DNA of 12,853 nt from NCBI GenBank assembly GCA_023127875.1, contig JAGMFA010000054.1, positions 1 to 12,853 on the forward strand. The letters are read 5' to 3'. Both the position numbers and the translations under genes were made by a program. Within the stretch, counting starts at the first letter, position 1; every line of letters begins with the position of its first letter. Under the pieces are notes generated by a model. It searched no databases. It was not told the DNA's origin and saw nothing but the letters and a program-made list of their open reading frames with translations. Origin of the DNA: Candidatus Zixiibacteriota bacterium (GTDB lineage: Bacteria > Zixibacteria > MSB-5A5 > SM1-73). Positions 1 through 6,863 of this stretch are shown here, piece after piece.

Positions 1-2669
1 TCCGTATATGTAGCATAGATTCGGGGTAAATCCCCGCTTATTATCTGTCGTACCAATATCCTTTTTTCAGTGAAAAACCTTCTTTCTCGCGGCGCACCGA
101 GCCACTCCCCATAACTGATCCACTCTCTTCCATTCCAATTTAGGCTGTATCTCCTAATATCCTCACCAGATAATAGCTTTTTGTAACTCTTATCTTTCTT
201 GTGGCTTGCATGGAAAATCTTTTCTCTGATTTGCTTTTTCGTGTGTCCCTTGTATTTGTCGTAAGGTGTCAGGCCTAAACTGAACTCCGCCAGATCATTT
301 AGTTGTCCGGTGGACTTTTCGATTTTTTCTAAAAAGGAAATCTCTGGCTGGGGAGTGTAGATGTTAACTATATTAGAAACATTCTTCTGCCATATCTTTT
401 GTGAAATCCCATAATGCTGTTTACATTTGGAGGGTTCGATTGAGTTGATTACATCGTTAGAATCAAAAATCAATATATCGGTTTCTTTTTCTATTCTCTT
501 CACTTGTTCTTTTTTTCTAAAAACCAAAATTATGGTTTCAACTGTAGCTTCTGGGAAAGTCTTATTGGGAAGACGTACAATCTTAAGAAGCTGAGAATGA
601 TTCAATAAGAAGCTTCTTATGCTTCTATATGAACTCTGCGTTAGTATGGAATTTGGAATTATATGTCCAAAACTTCCGTTTTGTCGGAGGAGTTGGTGAC
701 CTCTATGAACAAACGAGGAGTAAATATTCATTCTATTTGACGTCGTGGCGTAACTCGAAAACATATAGTCAACAATTCGTGGGTCTAATTCTTTAATATC
801 TTTATATGGCGGATTTCCGATTACCACATCAAAGCCCTTTTGCTCTTCGGATTTTTCTGAATCGAAGATTTCAGGAAACTCAAATTCCCAGTTGAAAGGT
901 CTTTTTTCTTCAGGCTGGCTAAAATATTCTTTTAGGGACTCATTGAATTGAGAGTTGACTTTTCGTCTTAGCTTATCTATTTGCTTCATCAATTCCCTTT
1001 TTTCTTCTTCATCTTCGTTCTGCTTTAATCTTTTTCTCAAGTCAGCGTGCTCTGTTATTTCCTGTTTAAATTTCTCCAAATCCTCCTTATTTTGAACTCC
1101 TGAAACAAGTGTGTTTCCGACTTTGACATTTTGATTCAAAATCAGAGGGAGCTTTTTGTCTCTCATCTTCTCAAAAGCTTTAATCACTAAATTTATGGTG
1201 GCAATCTCTGCGGCCGCCGGATCCAGATCAACGCCATAAAGATGTTCCTCCAGGATTCTTTTAGGATAGTCAGCAACTTTTGGGGGGAGATGCTTGAACT
1301 CTTCCAGAGTTTGGAACATATCCGGATTAGCTCGACCTTTTGATAACTCAAGTTGTTTGTCGGTTATCTTCTTATTTAATCTCTCATAAAATTCAGCCAG
1401 CACATCAAAAGCATAAATCAGAAAAGACCCAGAACCACAAGCCGGGTCTAAAATCTTTAAGTCTTTGGCTTTTTCTCCCGCCTCCAGATCATATTGATCT
1501 TCTAACTCTTTAAGTTTCACTCCCAGAGTGTTGTCCACTATGTAACGCACTATATAAGCCGGAGTATAATAAATCCCAGCCTGCTTTCTAACTCTCGGGT
1601 CCACCTCCGCCTCAATTTTTCCATTCTTTAGATTAAACTTATATCCCAGATAACTTTCATAAGTTGCCCCCAAGATGTCAGCAGTCATCTTTCTGAATGA
1701 GACATTACAAAGCCTCTTTATAACTTCATCTAAGACCGAATTGGAAATGAAAACCTTATCACATGGATGCCCCGGTGTGAAAATGGAGGTATTATGGTGC
1801 ATGTCCATCATCTCAGAAAGGTCGATAAACTTTTTCAAAAGATGATCTTTGGTGGTATAGTCACCCATATTTTCGTAGGTCTTTGTCAAGTTTTCTAAGA
1901 GACTATGCCTTTTCAGCACCTCCCGATCATCAGCGATTTGAATTATCATCAGACGGGAAAGAACACGCTGGACAATTTCCATGAGTTTGTCTAAATCGAA
2001 TTTCCCTTTATCGTCTTTCAGAATATGATTATCTTTATTTTTATCACATATATTTTGAGCCAGACGCACCCGCCAGTTTTTGAGCTTTTCTAAGAAACTT
2101 TTGTCCATCTCTTCCTTTTTTAGCTGTTCTTGCACCCATTTCAAGCTTTTAGCTTTTACTTTTTCTCTGGAAAGCTGAAGCAGATCATCAAGTCTTTCTA
2201 AGTATTCCTCTGGCTTTTTGAATGAAAGAATTATTCTTTCCTGATCGGCATTGAAAACATACAGACAATCAAAATTAGTTAAAATAGCCCAGGGAATCTC
2301 TTTGCCCCGGGCATACTTGAAGGCTTGCTTCTCTTCTGGGGTTCTATCTATTAAGTCGGCTAATTCCCTTATTGGAAGTGTCATTTGCGCTTTGGGGTCT
2401 ATGCGGTCGGTGCGAATTTTGCCAATCTTTTTTACCTCGACAAAAATTACTGGGTCGTTATCTATTTTCAGCGCAATATCTGCGAATCCTGCACCACGAA
2501 CATAGCTATTGCGGTCGTATTGCTTTACATCCGCAATATCCCATCCCAACAAAAGAAAAAGCTGATCCACAAAGTTCGCACAAATATTGGCTTCGCTGGT
2601 GTCCTCGTCTATGCTTTTGCGTTTATTTATCAGTCTTTTTAATTCCGCCCTTATTTCTTCGTTATTCAC
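1..2669 (-). CDS. Type IIG (Eco57I-like) restriction-modification enzyme, 3' end outside window
   Basis: The frame is open without a stop from a GTG at 2669 down to base 1 (889 codons), so the C-terminus is missing. An in-frame TAG lies just upstream and AGGAG sits 9 bases before the GTG, which fixes the start. The N-terminus (about 1-120) carries a PD-(D/E)XK-like nuclease signature, D64 followed by E78-V-K80, as in HsdR N-terminal domains. The methyltransferase follows, with GIYYTP at 365-370, the AdoMet motif DPACGSGSF at 408-416 and the catalytic NPPY at 619-622 (gamma-type N6-adenine). A charged, coiled-coil-like stretch occupies about 529-582. The last 120 residues or so resemble the TaqI-like specificity domain (ILVRQI near the end). 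Cleavage, methylation and recognition in one chain is the type IIG plan, and no separate S or M gene is visible. The recognition site cannot be read from sequence. A degraded or inactive copy is possible, but no frame break is seen. Confidence 0.92.
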   Translation of the reverse strand, partial: MNNEEIRAELKRLINKRKSIDEDTSEANICANFVDQLFLLLGWDIADVKQYDRNSYVRGAGFADIALKIDNDPVIFVEVKKIGKIRTDRIDPKAQMTLPIRELADLIDRTPEEKQAFKYARGKEIPWAILTNFDCLYVFNADQERIILSFKKPEEYLERLDDLLQLSREKVKAKSLKWVQEQLKKEEMDKSFLEKLKNWRVRLAQNICDKNKDNHILKDDKGKFDLDKLMEIVQRVLSRLMIIQIADDREVLKRHSLLENLTKTYENMGDYTTKDHLLKKFIDLSEMMDMHHNTSIFTPGHPCDKVFISNSVLDEVIKRLCNVSFRKMTADILGATYESYLGYKFNLKNGKIEAEVDPRVRKQAGIYYTPAYIVRYIVDNTLGVKLKELEDQYDLEAGEKAKDLKILDPACGSGSFLIYAFDVLAEFYERLNKKITDKQLELSKGRANPDMFQTLEEFKHLPPKVADYPKRILEEHLYGVDLDPAAAEIATINLVIKAFEKMRDKKLPLILNQNVKVGNTLVSGVQNKEDLEKFKQEITEHADLRKRLKQNEDEEEKRELMKQIDKLRRKVNSQFNESLKEYFSQPEEKRPFNWEFEFPEIFDSEKSEEQKGFDVVIGNPPYKDIKELDPRIVDYMFSSYATTSNRMNIYSSFVHRGHQLLRQNGSFGHIIPNSILTQSSYRSIRSFLLNHSQLLKIVRLPNKTFPEATVETIILVFRKKEQVKRIEKETDILIFDSNDVINSIEPSKCKQHYGISQKIWQKNVSNIVNIYTPQPEISFLEKIEKSTGQLNDLAEFSLGLTPYDKYKGHTKKQIREKIFHASHKKDKSYKKLLSGEDIRRYSLNWNGREWISYGEWLGAPRERRFFTEKRILVRQIISGDLPRIYATYT

Positions 2670-2691
2670 TAATGAGAACTCCTATTGACGC

Positions 2692-2763
2692 GGCGGGATA
2701 AATTCCCGCCACTATGAATGAAGAGTCGGTTATAATTCATAGGGCGGGGCATTCAGCCCCGCC
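2692..2763. repeat. REP/BIME-like pair of inverted hairpin units
   Basis: Two hairpins face each other. The left one has stem GGCGGGA/TCCCGCC with loop TAAAT (2692-2710). The right one has stem GGCGGGGC/GCCCCGCC with loop ATTCA (2743-2763). Between them CTATGAAT (2712-2719) is the exact inverse of ATTCATAG (2735-2742). Each unit is therefore a GC-rich stem, a 5-base loop and then CTATG, arranged head to head like a bacterial interspersed mosaic element. A third unit lies at 11201-11227. Confidence 0.8.
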
Positions 2764-2982
2764 AATTTAAGTTGCATCAGACGAATGCCAAACTACACAG
2801 GATGTCGGGTAGCTCCCCTATGGGTCGCCCAGACAGGCGTCCATCTGGACGCAAGCCGACCTACGACCTTTTTCGCCCAAATGGGCGGCTACCATCCCAT
2901 CCTCCTACCACCGTTAGGGTGGGGGTTGCACCCCCACCCTTGCTACGGACAGGGGTACAACCCCTGTCCGAACTGAAAAAAA
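2764..2982. repeat. Non-coding hairpin array between the endonuclease Q and RM genes
   Basis: With the preceding element this fills the gap of about 310 bases between two minus-strand genes. It holds a run of palindromes: GCGTCC/GGACGC (2837-2852) enclosed by GTCGG/CCGAC, CGCCCA/TGGGCG (2874-2887), a perfect 11-base stem AGGGTGGGGGT with loop TGC (2916-2940), and a perfect 11-base stem CGGACAGGGGT with loop ACA (2946-2970). None is followed by a T-run on the minus strand, so they are not classic intrinsic terminators, although they may slow or protect transcript ends. Small plus-strand reading frames here have no gene-like features. Confidence 0.75.
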
Positions 2983-4263
2983 TTAAAACAATCCCAATTG
3001 TTCAGTCGGTTCTTTATCCTTTTCTGCAAAAATCTGAATTTTGCCATATACTCCATCATGGCCGGGAGTTATGTGCAAATCTTCTTCCCTTACCCTTTTA
3101 ATTCCCTCAAGAATCTTGGGCGGGGTGGATTTTTCCAATTCCTCTAAAGGAAGATCAAGCAATATTCTGAACTCCGAACCGAAGATGGAGACCAGCCTCA
3201 AATATTCGTTTGTTACCCCTTTAGTGTCCACGCCCTGGTTTAAGGCTTCTGCAATTATCTCCACTAAGGGGATCAGATGCTTACATGGGATAGCCCATTC
3301 CGGAGTAAATCCTTCCGGACGGTCTGCTAAGCTTTCCACCCGATGCATCACCCCCACGGTTAATTTCCTTCCACATACTGGACAGATGTTTTTGTTTTTT
3401 CTCGATTCGGCTGGCGAAAAGAGTATCCCGCAGTTTCGGTGTCCGTCATAATGATATTTTCCCTCCTCCGGAAAAAATTCAATGGTGAAGAGAAACTTAT
3501 TTTTATCTCTGGTCTTGATAGCCTTTATGATCTCCTTGTAGCTTTTTTCACAATCAAACACATTTGCCTCCCTGCCGATGCGATTAGGAGAATGCGCATC
3601 GGAGTTGGAGATCAAGGCGATCTTATCCAATGCAGACCAGCGCCAGTTCATCTGGGGATCAGAGGATAAGCCGGTTTCAATGCAGGAGATGTGTTTGGTT
3701 TGCTCCTCGAAACATTCCTGTAGGGAATCAAAACCGGAGTTGGCTCCGAACACAGAAAACCAGGGTGTCCAGGCATGAGCTGGCACGATAAAGCACTCAT
3801 CCGTGATATCGGTGATTATCTCTACCAGCTCCTTGGTGGGAAATCCGAAGATAGGTCTGCCATCTGAGCCTAACTTTCCAAACTGGGAAAGCTCCTCATT
3901 TATCTTTTCCACCACCTCAAAGCTGGGGGCAAAGATCAGGGTATGAACTCTTCTGGATGCTCCCCCCTGTTGAAACATATTGCTTACTTCGGAGGTAAGC
4001 ATGAAATGAACCTCGCTCTGATGGACATTTCCTACAGATCCAGCAGACTGCTTGAACTCTTTTTTCAAAGTGAAAATACCGTTGCCTGTGGGTTGCAATT
4101 TCTGCTTTAACTCGGCGAAATAGAAAGGATGGGTAAAGTCTCCGGTTCCCAAAAGCCCTACCCCTTTCAGGTTGGCCCATCGAGCCAAATTCTCCACATC
4201 CATTTCTTTGGAGGTGGCTCGACTGTATTTGGAATGCACGTGAAAATCAGCTATGAATTTCAT
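2983..4263 (-). CDS. Endonuclease Q-like PHP-domain DNA repair nuclease
   Basis: This 426-residue protein matches the endonuclease Q (TIGR00375-like) family. Characterised members nick DNA 5' of deaminated bases (uracil, hypoxanthine) and abasic sites. The PHP metal site is visible: D6-F-H8-V-H10, G41-D42, E92, H107, PAH163 and SNSD222-A-H224. A zinc-finger-like segment follows (H275, C278, C294, C297), then a C-terminal helical region. The protein ends in QLGLF (422-426), which matches the bacterial beta-clamp-binding consensus QL(S/D)LF. The start at 4263 is preferred because GGAG lies 6 bases upstream and the protein then begins directly with the PHP strand. An in-frame GTG at 4371 would add 36 residues with no family resemblance. 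It lies 242 bases downstream of folC on the same strand, separated by palindromic DNA. Activity is inferred from family; residue roles follow alignment by eye. Confidence 0.88.
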   Translation of the reverse strand: MKFIADFHVHSKYSRATSKEMDVENLARWANLKGVGLLGTGDFTHPFYFAELKQKLQPTGNGIFTLKKEFKQSAGSVGNVHQSEVHFMLTSEVSNMFQQGGASRRVHTLIFAPSFEVVEKINEELSQFGKLGSDGRPIFGFPTKELVEIITDITDECFIVPAHAWTPWFSVFGANSGFDSLQECFEEQTKHISCIETGLSSDPQMNWRWSALDKIALISNSDAHSPNRIGREANVFDCEKSYKEIIKAIKTRDKNKFLFTIEFFPEEGKYHYDGHRNCGILFSPAESRKNKNICPVCGRKLTVGVMHRVESLADRPEGFTPEWAIPCKHLIPLVEIIAEALNQGVDTKGVTNEYLRLVSIFGSEFRILLDLPLEELEKSTPPKILEGIKRVREEDLHITPGHDGVYGKIQIFAEKDKEPTEQLGLF

Positions 4264-4379
4264 CTTTGTCTCCAAGAGCGGAAAAACTTTATCTTGTTTA
4301 TCAGTTCTAAGTATAATCTCAGAACAGCCCCTTGTCAACTTAAACTTAATTGAGGAGTTTACCATTTTCACTCCAACCC

Positions 4380-4453
4380 CGCAAGCTGAAGCTTGCGACT
4401 ACCCACCCTTCCCCCTGTGTAACTCCACTTAATAGAGAGGGGAATCGGGGAAG
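4380..4453. repeat. Intergenic palindromes between folC and the endonuclease Q gene
   Basis: A perfect 8-base stem CGCAAGCT/AGCTTGCG with a GA loop spans 4380-4397. It is followed by a wider palindrome with arms CTTCCCC (4408-4414) and GGGGAAG (4447-4453). The C-rich arm, A/T-rich centre and G-rich arm layout recurs at 10089-10137, 12725-12759 and 12800-12829. The interval is non-coding. No T-run follows a stem closely enough on the minus strand to call a terminator for folC. Confidence 0.65.
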
Positions 4454-4505
4454 AGGTCTCATCAAAAAAACAGGACAGTGAAAGCTACGAGGAGTTAAAC
4501 TCGTT

Positions 4506-5780
4506 TTAGTGGGATTGAAACGAACCCAAAAATTCCCCAACAGTGAAGTGGGAACCCGTTATGCAGATTATGTCGTCAACTTTAGCTTTCTTCAGAGCAA
4601 AAAGATAAGCTTGATTGACCTGGGGAACGATTTCAAAAGGTATATTTGCCTGGTCAATTACCTCTCTTAATAATTCCGGATCAGCCGCCCTTTTGTAATC
4701 TGGCTTGGTGAGCACCACGAATTTGGCTTTCTTGGAAATTTCCTTGAGCATTGAGTCGTGATCTTTATCCTGCATGACTCCGAAGACAAAAATGATCCGC
4801 CTTTCGGGAAAAAGCTGGTCCAAAGCCTGAATCAAAGCCTTTGTTCCAGCCGGATTGTGAGCAACATCCAACAATACTAAAGGTTCTTTCTTGAAAACCT
4901 CCAATCTTGCCCGCCAGTTTATCTTTTTCAAACCAGCTCTTACCGCTTGCTCGTCAACCCTCAATCCCAATTGTCTTAGCTTTTGAATTGCAGTCAAGCA
5001 AGTGATAGCATTCAAAACCTGATGTTCTCCTGCCAAGTTCAATTCAAGATTTTTGTATTTTAAAGAATTCGAGGAGAAGTTAAATTTTGATCCATAGATT
5101 GAAGCATCCAACACGGTGTAACTTGATCCATCCTGGATATGGATAAACTCTGAGTTCTTCTCAACACAAATCGACCTTATCGCATCCAAGGCTTCGGGCT
5201 GATTTACCGCAGTAATGGTGGGAACTCCGTCTTTGACGATCCCCGCCTTTTCTGAGGCTATCTGAGGGATGGCATCTCCCAGATGTTTAGTATGTTCCAG
5301 ACCTATATTGGTAATGATCGAAATTAAGGGATTTATCATGTTTGTGGCATCCAATCTCCCTCCCAGACCGGTTTCTACGATAGCCACATCCACTTTCTTT
5401 TGAGCAAAATACTCAAATGTCATGGCGGTGGTTACTTCAAAGAAGGTGAAACCTTCTTTATCAATTTCATCTTTTAACCCCTGCACAAAATCGAATATGA
5501 AATCTTTTTCTATCAGCTCTTGACCAACTCTAACCCTCTCTCTGAAATCCACCAGATGAGGAGAGGTATAAAGTCCCGCTTTATAACCGGATTCGCAGAG
5601 GATGGAATGTAGCATGGCGGCAACCGAACCCTTTCCATTGGTTCCGGCAACATGAATGGAGGGAAACCTCAGATGAGGCTTCCCTAATTGGTTCAGAATG
5701 GTGGTGATATTAGTCAGGTCTAACTTTATCCCGAAGCGCTCTAAGTTGTAAAGATAAGAAAGCGTCTCTTCATAATTCAT
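4506..5780 (-). CDS. folC: Bifunctional folylpolyglutamate/dihydrofolate synthase
   Basis: This Mur-ligase-fold cytoplasmic enzyme joins glutamate to dihydropteroate and lengthens the glutamate tail of folates, using ATP. The 424-residue length is normal for the family. Visible motifs include the P-loop HVAGTNGKGS (43-52), YTSPHL (71-76), VETGLGGRLDATN (135-147), ASEKAGI (175-181, whose K178 matches the usually carbamylated lysine), GEHQ..NA (251-258), DVAHNP (305-310) and ITGSHFTVGE (407-416) at the C-terminus. The ATG at 5780 begins the normal N-terminal helix; the Shine-Dalgarno is weak (GGGAT about 9-13 bases upstream). It lies 63 bases behind the outer-membrane gene on the same strand, close enough for co-transcription, though no functional link is expected. 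There are no oddities. Whether it carries both activities or only one cannot be settled by eye. Confidence 0.96.
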   Translation of the reverse strand: MNYEETLSYLYNLERFGIKLDLTNITTILNQLGKPHLRFPSIHVAGTNGKGSVAAMLHSILCESGYKAGLYTSPHLVDFRERVRVGQELIEKDFIFDFVQGLKDEIDKEGFTFFEVTTAMTFEYFAQKKVDVAIVETGLGGRLDATNMINPLISIITNIGLEHTKHLGDAIPQIASEKAGIVKDGVPTITAVNQPEALDAIRSICVEKNSEFIHIQDGSSYTVLDASIYGSKFNFSSNSLKYKNLELNLAGEHQVLNAITCLTAIQKLRQLGLRVDEQAVRAGLKKINWRARLEVFKKEPLVLLDVAHNPAGTKALIQALDQLFPERRIIFVFGVMQDKDHDSMLKEISKKAKFVVLTKPDYKRAADPELLREVIDQANIPFEIVPQVNQAYLFALKKAKVDDIICITGSHFTVGEFLGSFQSH

Positions 5781-5843
5781 GGGTTGATCATCCCATTCTC
5801 TTTATATCCAGTTCGATAATTTCAATCCCTTTGATTTATCCGT

Positions 5844-6599
5844 TTAATCCGTTGACCCACCCGTTGACCAACTTACCATCAACCCCACCCAAAACTCGTC
5901 CTCATCGTTTATGGTTTCATTGGGCACGATCACATAATTGAGGCTGGGAGTCAGGGTCACACTCCTAAGGTTTAAATCTGTGGAGACTCCCAAACAAATA
6001 TCCGAGAAACCGGGATCGACTCCGAAATCCGGATCCTGATATTGGGTAGTGTAACCAATAACAAAGGTGGAACAAAGAATTTTACCCTTAATATGAAAAC
6101 TCTGATTCAAGGAAAGGGTAGCATAAAGACCATCGCCCACATTGAAATCATAATAGAGAGTTAAACCAGGCGTAAGAGGAAGTGAGTTTGCGGTTATTCC
6201 TGCATATGCTTCAGGTGAGGTAGAGTTCTTATCCGGATAATGAGGCATGCTGGGAAAGGTGAAATAGCCCACTCCTGCAGAAAAAGTCATGTCTCTGGAG
6301 AAAACTTTATCGTAACCCGCGATCAAATCAAGTTCGACAAAATCTGTATCGGCTAAGGCAACCGCGGACCAGAGATTAAGCCACACTCCGCTTTTACCGA
6401 AAACAAAAGTGATGGAGGGTTGAACTGCGGGACGATCATCGTAAATGGTATCAAATCCTCTCCAGATGTATCGGGAGACAAAAGTCAGGTCAGAGCGAAA
6501 ACTAATTTCTGCAAACGCCGAAGAGGGAAACGCAAGAAAAACCAGCCCAATTATAAGAAATAGGGAAATTCTTTTCTGCGTCAATTTTGTCCAAACCAT
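5844..6599 (-). CDS. TorF-like putative outer-membrane beta-barrel protein
   Basis: This 251-residue exported protein has an N-terminal signal peptide: basic start, hydrophobic core at 11-25, and AFA|E cleavage after residue 30. The mature part starts with a strand containing SRYIWRGF (42-49), which recalls the TIGR02001/TorF family of putative outer-membrane porins. The rest alternates polar and hydrophobic residues with many aromatics, as in a small beta-barrel. The C-terminus is unusual: it ends WSTGGSTD rather than with the aromatic residue typical of barrel proteins, and the DNA there carries a short duplication (GTCAACGG twice, about 5849-5871). The ATG at 6599 has AGGGAT about 5-10 bases upstream and a good sigma70-type promoter ahead. 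Substrate is unknown. The barrel call is fairly safe; the family name is moderate. Confidence 0.7.
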   Translation of the reverse strand: MVWTKLTQKRISLFLIIGLVFLAFPSSAFAEISFRSDLTFVSRYIWRGFDTIYDDRPAVQPSITFVFGKSGVWLNLWSAVALADTDFVELDLIAGYDKVFSRDMTFSAGVGYFTFPSMPHYPDKNSTSPEAYAGITANSLPLTPGLTLYYDFNVGDGLYATLSLNQSFHIKGKILCSTFVIGYTTQYQDPDFGVDPGFSDICLGVSTDLNLRSVTLTPSLNYVIVPNETINDEDEFWVGLMVSWSTGGSTD

Positions 6600-6638
6600 G
6601 TAATCCCTACTTTCTTTAAATTTTCTACGGCTTCACGA

Positions 6639-6667
6639 AATTTAAGTGAACTTTATGACGGTGTCAA
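6639..6667 (-). promoter_or_regulatory. Sigma70-type promoter for the outer-membrane gene
   Basis: On the minus strand TTGACA (6667-6662) and TAAATT (6644-6639) are separated by 17 bases. The -35 is perfect and the -10 matches TATAAT at 4 of 6. Transcription would start near 6632, giving a leader of about 30 bases before the ATG at 6599. The consensus is an assumption, because the host sigma factor is unknown. Confidence 0.65.
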
Positions 6668-6737
6668 TCGTATTTTAATTTAGATTTTCAGAATTTTTTA
6701 GGGTGCGAGTATGTTGTCTGGAAAAGCAAGAAAATCA

Positions 6738-6765
6738 TTGACAGAAGCGGATTTTTCGTTAAATT
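6738..6765 (+). promoter_or_regulatory. Sigma70-type promoter for the M1 peptidase gene
   Basis: TTGACA (6738-6743), a 16-base spacer and TAAATT (6760-6765) lie about 100 bases before the M1 gene start. The same two hexamers appear on the opposite strand at 6667-6639, so the interval holds a back-to-back promoter pair. A start near 6772 is expected, right at the hairpin described next. Confidence 0.6.
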
Positions 6766-6771
6766 GTAAAT

Positions 6772-6805
6772 AGGCTAAACTCGCGACTGCAGGTGAGTTT
6801 GGCTT
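6772..6805 (+). promoter_or_regulatory. Leader hairpin at the predicted 5' end of the M1 transcript
   Basis: AGGCTAAACTC (6772-6782) pairs with GAGTTTGGCTT (6795-6805) over 11 positions including two G-U pairs, with a 12-base loop. It sits at the predicted transcript start and about 58 bases before the start codon. It could be a 5' stabilising stem or, as DNA, a near-palindromic operator. No riboswitch class is recognised. Confidence 0.35.
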
Positions 6806-6863
6806 ATTTGTTCGACTGTTTTGTTTGTTTTGCCAATTTCCAATTTTTTCAAGGAGGTTCCTT

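Noticed and set aside
2772..3101. Plus-strand frames over the hairpin array (109 and 63 codons).
   Set aside because: Composition is driven by the palindromes, there is no Shine-Dalgarno, and the longer one overlaps the endonuclease Q 3' end.
4264..4371. 36-residue N-terminal extension of the endonuclease Q protein from an upstream GTG.
   Set aside because: The ATG at 4263 has GGAG at correct spacing and begins directly with the PHP strand; the extension shows no conserved features.
5781..5843. Possible folC promoter (TTGAAA with TATAAA).
   Set aside because: The spacer is only 13 bases, too short for a sigma70 promoter; co-transcription with the upstream gene is as likely.
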